Source: JBBRGG01 sp038240875 (GTDB lineage: Bacteria > Planctomycetota > Phycisphaerae > Phycisphaerales > UBA1924). Taken from it: a stretch of DNA of 8,561 nt. The notes beneath the pieces are model-generated. The model searched no databases and was not told the DNA's origin. It worked only from the letters and a program-made list of their open reading frames with translations. The position numbers were made by a program, and so were the translations under genes. Where the stretch lies: the NCBI GenBank assembly GCA_038240875.1, contig JBBRGG010000159.1, positions 1 through 8,561 on the forward strand. The letters are read 5' to 3'. Of this stretch, positions 1-5,532 are shown piece after piece. Positions within the stretch are counted from its first letter, which is position 1. Every line of letters starts with the position of its first letter.

Positions 1-585
1 CGCGTTTGGTCGGTGGGAATCGCGGTGTATTCGCTCGCACTTGCCTTGTTCCTTGGGGCGGCATTTATAGCCTCGCCACAAAGTGAGGATTTCGGCGCGA
101 AGCTGGATCGCGCGAGTGCGGAAGTAGAAAATTCGCAAAGCGACGTTGCCGAGTTGAACGCACAGATCGCGCAGCTTCACCGGCGACAGGATGCCGCTCA
201 TGCTGTGGGCGAGCATCCGGATTGGAGCGTTGCGCTCGGGCTTGTGTCGGGCGCGCGGGGTGACTTGTCTGTCGTGATCGAACGACTTCAACTCATGCCT
301 GTGTATCCGGCACCTGAAGTGACAAAGGCACGCAAACCCAGGGGTCCGCTGGCGCCTCAGGATCCGCCGCTACCAATTCGATATGAGCTCACACTTGTTG
401 GGCTTGCAAAATCTGAACTCGACGCATCGAAGTATGCGCTCGCGCTCGAAGCAATCGCCTCATTCGACAAGGTAGTACTCGTTGGCACGCGTTCCAAAGT
501 GGTTCTGGACAAGTCCTACACATCCTTTGACATTCGCATCGAGATGACTGAAGCGACTCGATCGGCATCTATGGAGTTACCATGA
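1..585 (+). CDS. pilN: PilN-like inner-membrane assembly protein, 5' end cut off
   Basis: The reading frame is open from base 1, so the true start lies upstream. The GTG at 13 is internal to the frame and leaves the preceding R-V-W-S unexplained. The visible part has one membrane segment (about residues 5-24 from base 1), then a polar coiled-coil stretch rich in A, E, Q and L (about 30-70), then a segment HPDWSVALGLVS, a proline-rich linker, and a C-terminal alpha/beta domain with YELTLVGLAKSE near residues 128-139. This is the layout of the PilN fimbrial-assembly family, which spans the inner membrane, pairs with PilO and contacts PilM through a cytoplasmic tail (here missing). The stop overlaps the next start as ATGA, as expected for an N-O pair. 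GspL C-terminal domains share the fold, so a GspL-like role is the main alternative. Confidence 0.75.
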   Translation, partial: RVWSVGIAVYSLALALFLGAAFIASPQSEDFGAKLDRASAEVENSQSDVAELNAQIAQLHRRQDAAHAVGEHPDWSVALGLVSGARGDLSVVIERLQLMPVYPAPEVTKARKPRGPLAPQDPPLPIRYELTLVGLAKSELDASKYALALEAIASFDKVVLVGTRSKVVLDKSYTSFDIRIEMTEATRSASMELP

Positions 586-1481
586 GCGCGTCTCAACACG
601 ATGATAAGCAAGGCGGTTTACACGCTGGTTCGCAGAACGGACGAGCCAATGGCGATGGCTCATCCAATAATGCTGCGGGATCGTCCAATTATATTGCTGT
701 TTCACGGCGGTCTTCACGCTTGAACATGGTCAACAGTGCGAGCCAAACTCATGGCTCTATGGAGCATGTAACTCGCGCTGAAACGCGCGCTGAAGCAAGG
801 GCAGAAGCGAAAGGCGAAATTGCCGCTGGTTCTTATTCTGAATCACGTCATGAATCGCGCGTGGGCGTCTATCCGATGTATTCAACCAAATTCTTCGTAT
901 CGCGAGGCGACTGTGCAATGGTCATCGCGGTCGTTGTTGTGAGCGTACTGGCGTATGTAATGGGTGTCTCGCCCGCGAGGTCACACGCCTTGCAAATGGA
1001 CAATTCCCTTGAGAAGCTGACGTCGCTTGACGCGCAGAAGCGATCTCTTGCTGAAAAACTGCGTGATAGTCGTGCTCTGCGTGATGAGCTTTCCACGAGC
1101 ATCGAACGAGCGATAACGCTCGCGCCAGAATCATCGATTAACGCACGCCGAGCTACGATTGCATCCATCGCGGCTAGAAGCGGCATTACGATCCAGGCTA
1201 CACGCCCGGTGGCAACGCAGCATGGCAAACGATTCGACCTAGTTCCAATCGAACTTTCGGGACAGGGCGATGCTACACAATTTGCAACCTATGTCGCGGC
1301 TTTACATGAGCAGCTATCCGATACAGCGGTTCGCTCGTTCGAGCTTTCCGGGCCTGGTACCGATGGCACTGCTCGATTCAGCACGACCTTGGTTTGGTAC
1401 ACACTGCCCAAAGCCGAGGCAGTGTTGCACCGCGATGAATCGGGTAACGAACAGAATAATACCACGCAGAGCGAGCGCTAA
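582..1481 (+). CDS. pilO: PilO-like inner-membrane assembly protein with long N-terminal extension
   Basis: This 299-residue protein has a polar, Ser/Asn/Gly/Arg-rich N-terminus (1-105), one membrane segment (about 112-130, MVIAVVVVSVLAYVMGV), a predicted coiled coil (about 135-180) and a C-terminal ferredoxin-like domain (about 185-276). The last contains IASIAARSGITI and a strand-helix pattern ending in STTLVWYTLP. That is the PilO/GspM plan: PilO dimerises with PilN in the periplasm and helps align the pilus machine. Typical PilO proteins have a short cytoplasmic tail, so the roughly 105-residue extension is unusual. The start is supported by GGAG at 573-576 with a 5-base spacer and by the ATGA overlap with the upstream gene. 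In-frame ATGs at codons 49, 60 and 99 could give shorter forms. Assignment rests on topology and position more than on strong motifs. Confidence 0.7.
   Translation: MSASQHDDKQGGLHAGSQNGRANGDGSSNNAAGSSNYIAVSRRSSRLNMVNSASQTHGSMEHVTRAETRAEARAEAKGEIAAGSYSESRHESRVGVYPMYSTKFFVSRGDCAMVIAVVVVSVLAYVMGVSPARSHALQMDNSLEKLTSLDAQKRSLAEKLRDSRALRDELSTSIERAITLAPESSINARRATIASIAARSGITIQATRPVATQHGKRFDLVPIELSGQGDATQFATYVAALHEQLSDTAVRSFELSGPGTDGTARFSTTLVWYTLPKAEAVLHRDESGNEQNNTTQSER
777..812 (+). repeat. Three 12-bp imperfect tandem repeats within pilO-like gene
   Basis: Codons 66-77 of the pilO-like gene encode three four-residue units, AETR, AEAR and AEAK, from 12-base units that differ by a few bases. The segment would form a short charged helix in an otherwise low-complexity cytoplasmic tail. 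The repeat keeps the frame, so unit gain or loss would change only the helix length. Confidence 0.7.
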
Positions 1482-1569
1482 TTCAAATGGCGAGATAGTT
1501 GGTCAAGCATTTGTTACACGCGTTATTATTCAGGTCTTTAATACGTGGCTTGTGTAAAGGCAAATCCAT

Positions 1570-1794
1570 ATGCAAAGCCATTCAGGCACTGCTTGGGAAT
1601 TATGCAGCGTGTTGGTAACGAGCGAGCGAGTCAATCGTGCAGACTGTTCTGTGCGTGCTGGTTGTTCTGACGATGCCGATTGTGCTGGTTATATTGATCC
1701 AGCGGCTGACGCTGACCTCGTGCGCATCGAAATCAAAGGTATCCAAGTATTCTGCTTGCAGTCGCACGACCTGTATTTGACTATTCATGTGTGA
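1570..1794 (+). CDS. Doubtful small ORF, 74 residues, unknown function
   Basis: I do not recognise this protein. Three points favour a real gene. It fills an otherwise empty gap of about 310 bp inside the operon. It has AAAGG at 1556-1560, nine bases before its ATG. Its TGA overlaps the GTG start of the next gene as GTGA, the same style as other junctions here. By my count 30 of its 74 codons begin with G, which is coding-like. The C-terminal half (YIDPAADADLVRIEIKGIQV) looks protein-like, and there are five cysteines. Against it: no signal peptide, no membrane segment and no family resemblance. Another frame (1637-1780, GTG start) encodes a hydrophobic stretch LCVLVVLTMPIVLVILI, but its codons begin with G much less often. 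Nothing else is visible in 1482-1569. Confidence 0.35.
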   Translation: MQSHSGTAWELCSVLVTSERVNRADCSVRAGCSDDADCAGYIDPAADADLVRIEIKGIQVFCLQSHDLYLTIHV

Positions 1795-2366
1795 GCATAC
1801 AGCAACAATCAACGTGGAACTCTCGCCGCAAGGCAGCAGTAGGCGTTTTAGTAGTAGCGGGGGCCGCACTCGCGCTTGATCGCATTGTGTTCGACACTTC
1901 GGGCCCGGGGGCAGCATCGGCACAGTCTTTCGCAATTGCGCCCGGCTCAACCGAAGTCCGCGTGAACACGACGAACAAGGCAAAGGACAAGTTGCAGGGC
2001 AGTCTTGCACAACGTACGAAAGTCGCGTCGCTATCGCAGCGATTTGACACTGTTCGTTCAAGTGCTAAGGCTCCGCCAAGCCTGATGTTCGTTGCGCCAC
2101 TAGGTTTCTTTCCAGTTGTGGAACAGTCGAACGCAGCCGCACCGGAGCAAGCCTCGACTCGTACACAGAAGACACCCAGTGTTCAGCTACCCAAGCTCAC
2201 AGCGGTTATCACCGGGCCCAATGGCGGGGCGATCCTTGATGGAAAGCTCCAGAGGATCGGGGAAATATATCAAGGCGTGACGCTTATCTCCGTGTCGGAT
2301 CGCTCTGCGGTTGTTCGCACGAGCCAGTCGGATGTAGTACTCTCGATTGAAGATACGGCTCGATAA
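1791..2366 (+). CDS. GspC/PilP-like single-pass periplasmic protein
   Basis: This 191-residue protein has a short basic cytoplasmic tail (SRRK at 11-14), one membrane segment (about 15-30) and a long low-complexity Ala/Ser/Thr/Gln-rich periplasmic linker (about 35-132). It ends in a compact beta domain (about 133-187) reading KLTAVITGPNGGAILDGKL, then GEIYQGVTLISVSDRSAVV. That pattern (a 'no effect / own copy' strand, IGE-like turn, then V..L) is typical of the HR domain of GspC and of PilP, which link the inner-membrane platform to the secretin. Its place after pilN-pilO fits PilP; the N-terminal anchor as a true membrane helix rather than a lipobox fits GspC. GTG at 1791 is the first start after an upstream in-frame stop at 1713-1715 and precedes the membrane helix. 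It lacks a clear ribosome binding site, unlike its neighbours, so translational coupling to an upstream ORF is possible. Confidence 0.65.
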   Translation: MSIQQQSTWNSRRKAAVGVLVVAGAALALDRIVFDTSGPGAASAQSFAIAPGSTEVRVNTTNKAKDKLQGSLAQRTKVASLSQRFDTVRSSAKAPPSLMFVAPLGFFPVVEQSNAAAPEQASTRTQKTPSVQLPKLTAVITGPNGGAILDGKLQRIGEIYQGVTLISVSDRSAVVRTSQSDVVLSIEDTAR

Positions 2367-2654
2367 CCAAACACGTTTACCTTGAGGCAAAGGCATGCGA
2401 AATTCAACGACGCTGTGTGATGCTGAGCGAGTGGCGTGATGTACGAGCAAAATGACTCCTGCGAGCGTGATGTGCTTTGCCTGTGCGGAGTACAACGAAT
2501 GTGCGATCTAGAGCCTCTTTGATGGGCTATAGAAGTAGCCAGGTGTTACACATACGGCTTCGTTGTGCCGATGAGTTGTTCGGAAGGTAATGCGACTGTC
2601 GCGTCCTTTCGCCGCTTGCACAAGCTGCGTAAAAACTTGTCGCTGGAGCAAAGC
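2367..2654 (+). other. Intergenic leader before major pseudopilin gene
   Basis: This 288-bp stretch separates the assembly genes from the pilin set and is the longest clear gap in the run, so it is the likely place for a separate pilin promoter. The best sigma70-like candidate I see is TTGTGC (2563-2568), a 17-base spacer and GGTAAT (2586-2591), which is a weak match. A small hairpin (GGCTA 2525-2529 with TAGCC 2536-2540, 6-base loop) has no T tract and is not a convincing terminator. An in-frame ATG at 2565 would extend the pilin leader by 30 residues but is less likely than 2655. Confidence 0.35.
2645..2648 (+). promoter_or_regulatory. Ribosome binding site deciding the pilin start
   Basis: GGAG lies six bases before the ATG at 2655. 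That ATG gives a nine-residue basic leader before the cleavage site, the usual size for a type IV prepilin, and is preferred over the ATG at 2565. Confidence 0.6.
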
Positions 2655-3125
2655 ATGCACTCTTTCGCTGTTCGTCGTGGGTTCAGCTTGATTGAACTAG
2701 TCATCGTTGTGGTGATCATCGGCATCATCGGCGCTATCGCCATTCCTCGTATGAGCCGTGGTGCGGCAGGAGCCGCTGATTCCGCGCTTGCGGGCAACCT
2801 CGCTGTATTGCGTAACTCAATTGATCTCTTCCAGACTGAGCATGGCGGGCTCTTTCCCACCCTGGTGAAGTTCAGTGATCAGCTCACGTTGTTCTCCGAC
2901 GATGCTGGCAATGTGATGTCAACAAAGGATTCCACGTTCATCTTTGGGCCATACCTTCGCGCAATCCCGCCACTTCCTGTTGGCGCGAACAAGGGCGCAA
3001 CCGGTGTGAATGCAACCGCGGGCTCTGGCATCGGCTGGATCTACGACGATACGACCGGCGCGATCCGCGCGAGCACCACGGGTTCTGAAGTCGACGCGCG
3101 TGGCGTGCTCTACTCGGCATATTGA
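2655..3125 (+). CDS. GspG-like major pseudopilin / type IV prepilin
   Basis: The 156-residue precursor starts with a basic leader MHSFAVRRG, followed by F10-S-L-I-E14 and a hydrophobic helix VIVVVIIGIIGAIAIPRM. G9/F10 is the prepilin peptidase site, F10 the residue to be N-methylated, and E14 is the conserved +5 glutamate used in filament assembly. The helix continues to about residue 60 and is followed by a short globular domain. The C-terminus carries GWIYDDTTGAIR (127-138), a motif typical of GspG-type pseudopilins in planctomycetes. It is the most canonical pilin in the cluster and comes first, so it is the probable main subunit. It has no cysteines, so no disulfide-bonded C-terminal loop as in type IVa PilA. 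Whether the filament is a T4 pilus or a T2SS pseudopilus cannot be told from this gene. Confidence 0.85.
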   Translation: MHSFAVRRGFSLIELVIVVVIIGIIGAIAIPRMSRGAAGAADSALAGNLAVLRNSIDLFQTEHGGLFPTLVKFSDQLTLFSDDAGNVMSTKDSTFIFGPYLRAIPPLPVGANKGATGVNATAGSGIGWIYDDTTGAIRASTTGSEVDARGVLYSAY

Positions 3126-3132
3126 ACATTTC

Positions 3133-3136
3133 GGAG
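3133..3136 (+). promoter_or_regulatory. Ribosome binding site for GspH-like gene
   Basis: GGAG lies seven bases before the ATG at 3144 and supports the long 34-residue leader. The alternative ATG at 3174 has no comparable site close upstream. Confidence 0.5.
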
Positions 3137-3143
3137 CCGCCTC

Positions 3144-3809
3144 ATGTCGGCTCGCAGCAACTTCGCCAAGATCATGCAAGGTAGTCTGTACTGCTCTTCC
3201 GTGCCGATTTGGTGCACACCACGTCGGCGTTTTAGTGCGCACGCTTTCAGCCTCGTAGAGCTGTTGATCGTGATCGCAATCATCGCGGTTCTCTCTGCGA
3301 TCGCGGTTCCGAGATTTGCTGATGCTTCGGCACGGCATCGCGTGCTCGCTGCGGGCAACCGCGTCGCCGCCGACGTACTGGTTACTCGTGAAAAAGCAAG
3401 GGCAATGAGCCAAACCACTTCGCTGCGATTTTACGTCGGCACCGGCGCGTATAAACGCATTGACCAAGCTGGATTATCTTCTCAACAGATCGACATTGCG
3501 CTTGAACCCTATCTCGCACGCATTGAGAACACTTCGTTTGTGAGCAACAACGCCGAGATTAGTGGGTTTGGGCTCCCGCTAGCTTCTGGACGAATCCTCG
3601 TTCGTGTTGGCACGTACTTTGTCATTGTGTCGCTTCGGGCCGACGGCTCGGTTGCGATTTCAGATCTTGCAAGTTCCAGCATGGCGTCGCCAACTGTTGC
3701 AACCATTTCGCTACAGCTTGCAGGCCGGCTCGAAACACGAATCTTCGCCGTAGGTTCAGGTATTGGCAATCTTGGCGGCGCGGGCGAAGAAGTCGGGAGG
3801 ATCCGATGA
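3144..3809 (+). CDS. GspH-like minor pseudopilin with Ala at the cleavage position
   Basis: The 221-residue precursor has a long basic leader (1-34, ending RRRFSAHA), then F35-S-L-V-E39 and the hydrophobic helix LLIVIAIIAVLSAIAVPRF. The residue before the cut is Ala34 instead of the usual Gly; E39 keeps the +5 glutamate. After the helix comes a stretch AAGNRVAADVLVTREKARAM (74-93), matching the GspH/FimT pattern of a long helix followed by beta strands (LRFYV at about 98-102, and RILVRVGTYFVIVSLRADG). GspH is a minor pseudopilin that joins the major subunit to the tip complex. The gap after the pilin stop is 18 bp, and the stop overlaps the next start as ATGA, so it is part of the same unit. 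FimT/FimU is the T4P name for the same role. Confidence 0.7.
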   Translation: MSARSNFAKIMQGSLYCSSVPIWCTPRRRFSAHAFSLVELLIVIAIIAVLSAIAVPRFADASARHRVLAAGNRVAADVLVTREKARAMSQTTSLRFYVGTGAYKRIDQAGLSSQQIDIALEPYLARIENTSFVSNNAEISGFGLPLASGRILVRVGTYFVIVSLRADGSVAISDLASSSMASPTVATISLQLAGRLETRIFAVGSGIGNLGGAGEEVGRIR

Positions 3810-5029
3810 AGCCTTACGTCTATCCACAACAATTTATCAGTTGCAGAGTGTCGCACGCGTGCCCACGTCAAACAGGCTTCACGCTCATCGAGATGATGAT
3901 CTCGATGGGGCTGCTCTCGATGGTCATGATCGCAGCCACAGCGGTTGTATCGCTGGCCGTGCGAGCTGCTCCGGCGAACGATGACCCGACGTCCGTCGCG
4001 CTCGCGTCGCGTACAGCCGTCGATCAGGTTCTCTCGGACCTTACCGACGCCACTAGTGTCTCGATCAGCGAAAGCGGTGGCATCGTTCGCCTCTTGGTTA
4101 GCACGCAGGATCTTGATAGCGACAACGCACCCGACACGATCGAATATCAATGGAGTGGCAACGCGCGCGATGCGGTCATTCGTAGCTTCAACGGTTTACA
4201 AACAACGCTTTATCCCTACGCTGAGACGTTCTCGATTTCCGTCGCAGGCAGCATTCATAGCGTGGCGAGCGGTACTACTAGCGCAACGGCTAACGGGCAA
4301 TCAATCGCCGTCGTTCAGCGTTACGACACGTCCACTAACGAGATAAGTATCGGGACCAATTGGGTAGCGCAGCGGTTTAAGCCACGTCTCAAACCGAACG
4401 CGACCTCATGGAGCCTCACTTCCGTTTCACTCTGGCTTGGGCGCGATGGCAGCGCGGACAGCACCGGCTTGATCGAACTTCGCGCTGATGCCGCGGGCAG
4501 GCCTGGGTCATTCATCGCCTCGACACAGTTCGTAGAATCGGCACTTGCATCAACTCCAAGATTTCAAACCTATCCATTAGCAAGGTCAAACCTCGATCCG
4601 AACGCTGCGTACTGGTTAGTCCTACGCACCTCGATTCTCTTGACACCGGCTCGAGTTTTACAAACCCCGTACTCTGTCGCCGACGACACAGCGCAGTATG
4701 CGATATCAAGCAATGGCTCGACATGGATAGTCGATCCTGATGCGTCGCTCTTCTTTCAAATCACGGGCAGCGTCTCAACAACGAGTGTTGGTGCCACACC
4801 CAAGACAGTCGCCGATGCTATCACCATCACGCTTCAGGCTTCTGATCCAGGCTCGACAGCAGCACATGGAGCGGTCCATCTTCCCGCAAGGCCGTTGCTC
4901 GCTGTGACTGGCGATGCACAGGTTGTTTTAACCGACACCCAAGGCCTGTTCGGAGCGATCGGCGGCGTACTCAGCGGCACGGGTTCACAGATCTCCAGCC
5001 TGTACCCAGGCCTTCTCGGAGGTGGCTAG
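3806..5029 (+). CDS. GspJ-like minor pseudopilin with a large inserted beta-rich domain
   Basis: The 407-residue precursor has leader 1-24 ending RQTG, cleavage G24/F25, +5 glutamate E29 and helix MMISMGLLSMVMIAATAVVS. The pilin body follows (about 60-175; EYQWSGNARDAVIRSFNGLQ resembles the GspJ/PilW strand pattern) and resumes at about 333-376 (TVADAITITLQASD). Between them, about 185-321, sits a foreign-looking block: VAQRFKP, SVSLWLGRDG, AGRPGSFIAS, LDPNAAYWLVLR, SSNGSTWIVD, LFFQITG. This series matches my memory of planctomycete 'choice-of-anchor' beta-sandwich domains. The family is normally about 200 residues, so this protein is roughly twice the usual length. A glycine-rich tail ends the protein. 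GGGAGG at 3795-3800, five bases before the start, and an ATGA overlap fix the start. As a tip subunit it could display the extra domain outside the cell; that is inference. Confidence 0.7.
   Translation: MKPYVYPQQFISCRVSHACPRQTGFTLIEMMISMGLLSMVMIAATAVVSLAVRAAPANDDPTSVALASRTAVDQVLSDLTDATSVSISESGGIVRLLVSTQDLDSDNAPDTIEYQWSGNARDAVIRSFNGLQTTLYPYAETFSISVAGSIHSVASGTTSATANGQSIAVVQRYDTSTNEISIGTNWVAQRFKPRLKPNATSWSLTSVSLWLGRDGSADSTGLIELRADAAGRPGSFIASTQFVESALASTPRFQTYPLARSNLDPNAAYWLVLRTSILLTPARVLQTPYSVADDTAQYAISSNGSTWIVDPDASLFFQITGSVSTTSVGATPKTVADAITITLQASDPGSTAAHGAVHLPARPLLAVTGDAQVVLTDTQGLFGAIGGVLSGTGSQISSLYPGLLGGG
5018..5023 (+). promoter_or_regulatory. Ribosome binding site for the GTG-started GspI-like gene
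   Basis: GGAGGT lies inside the last codons of the GspJ-like gene, five bases before GTG at 5029. The GTG overlaps the upstream TAG by one base (TAGTG), so termination and restart are probably linked. Confidence 0.65.
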
Positions 5030-5532
5030 TGAACACGCGTCGCGCCTTTACCATTATTGAAGCAGTCATCTGTTCGATTGTTGTCGCTCTAATGGCGGTC
5101 GCCGCGGGCGGTGCTGTCGCGGGCGCTACTCGCGCACGAACCGAGCTTGCAACTCGCGCATTGGCGATTGCTACCGCCGACATGCTTCTGGCCGAAATCC
5201 TGACACGCTCGTACGCCGATCCGCAAACGCCCGATGCAGCACTGGGCACCGATGCAGGCGAGAGCACACTGACTCGTTCCACGCTCGATGACGTTGACGA
5301 TTACAACGGGCTGATTCTCTCCCCAATCACTGATCGCAGCGGCGAAGCCGTCGCCCCGGTTTCGCTCGCATGCCGGATAAAAATAGAGCAATTTGACACG
5401 ACAACCATGATGCCGACCACGCTCTCGCGTACGGGCTTGGCTCGCATCACCATCGACATACTCCAAGGCACCCGCGTCATCGCAACACGCGTGGCATTTC
5501 GTGCGCGACAAGGCATCGGAGCTGTGCCATGA
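5029..5532 (+). CDS. GspI-like minor pseudopilin with Ala at the cleavage position
   Basis: The 167-residue precursor has a six-residue leader MNTRRA, then F7-T-I-I-E11 and helix AVICSIVVALMAVAAGGAVA. Ala6 replaces the usual Gly before the cut, and E11 keeps the +5 glutamate. The stretch ATRALAIATADMLLAEIL (about 41-58) follows the GspI/PilV pattern of a helix carrying A..A...(L)LAE. After it come SYADPQTPDAALG, a DDVDDYNGL segment (87-95) and beta strands near the C-terminus (ITIDILQG, ATRVAFRARQG). GspI and PilV are tip-complex subunits that pair with GspJ/PilW. Here J precedes I, the reverse of the common order. The stop overlaps the next gene as ATGA. Confidence 0.65.
   Translation: MNTRRAFTIIEAVICSIVVALMAVAAGGAVAGATRARTELATRALAIATADMLLAEILTRSYADPQTPDAALGTDAGESTLTRSTLDDVDDYNGLILSPITDRSGEAVAPVSLACRIKIEQFDTTTMMPTTLSRTGLARITIDILQGTRVIATRVAFRARQGIGAVP

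Noticed and set aside
1637..1780. GTG-started ORF encoding a 47-residue hydrophobic peptide
   Set aside because: It has no good ribosome binding site and few codons starting with G; it overlaps the more coding-like frame 1570-1794. Kept only as an alternative.
1600..2061. Minus-strand ORF of 153 residues
   Set aside because: Cys/Arg/Ser-rich with no domain or ribosome binding site, and antisense to the GspC/PilP-like gene; a shadow frame.
2433..2450. TGGCGTGATGTACGAGCA as a sigma54 promoter for the pilin gene
   Set aside because: The GG is present but the GC of the -12 element is one base off the required spacing.
2525..2540. Hairpin GGCTA/TAGCC as a terminator
   Set aside because: Only a five-base stem with no T tract; too weak to stop transcription.
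2565..2654. 30-residue longer leader for the major pseudopilin
   Set aside because: The ATG at 2655 has GGAG at the right distance and gives a normal nine-residue leader; the longer form would include the weak promoter candidate.
2919..4150. Two long minus-strand ORFs (2919-3467 and 3509-4150)
   Set aside because: Both lie antisense to pseudopilin genes with clear signals and have Arg/His/Cys-rich, non-protein-like composition.
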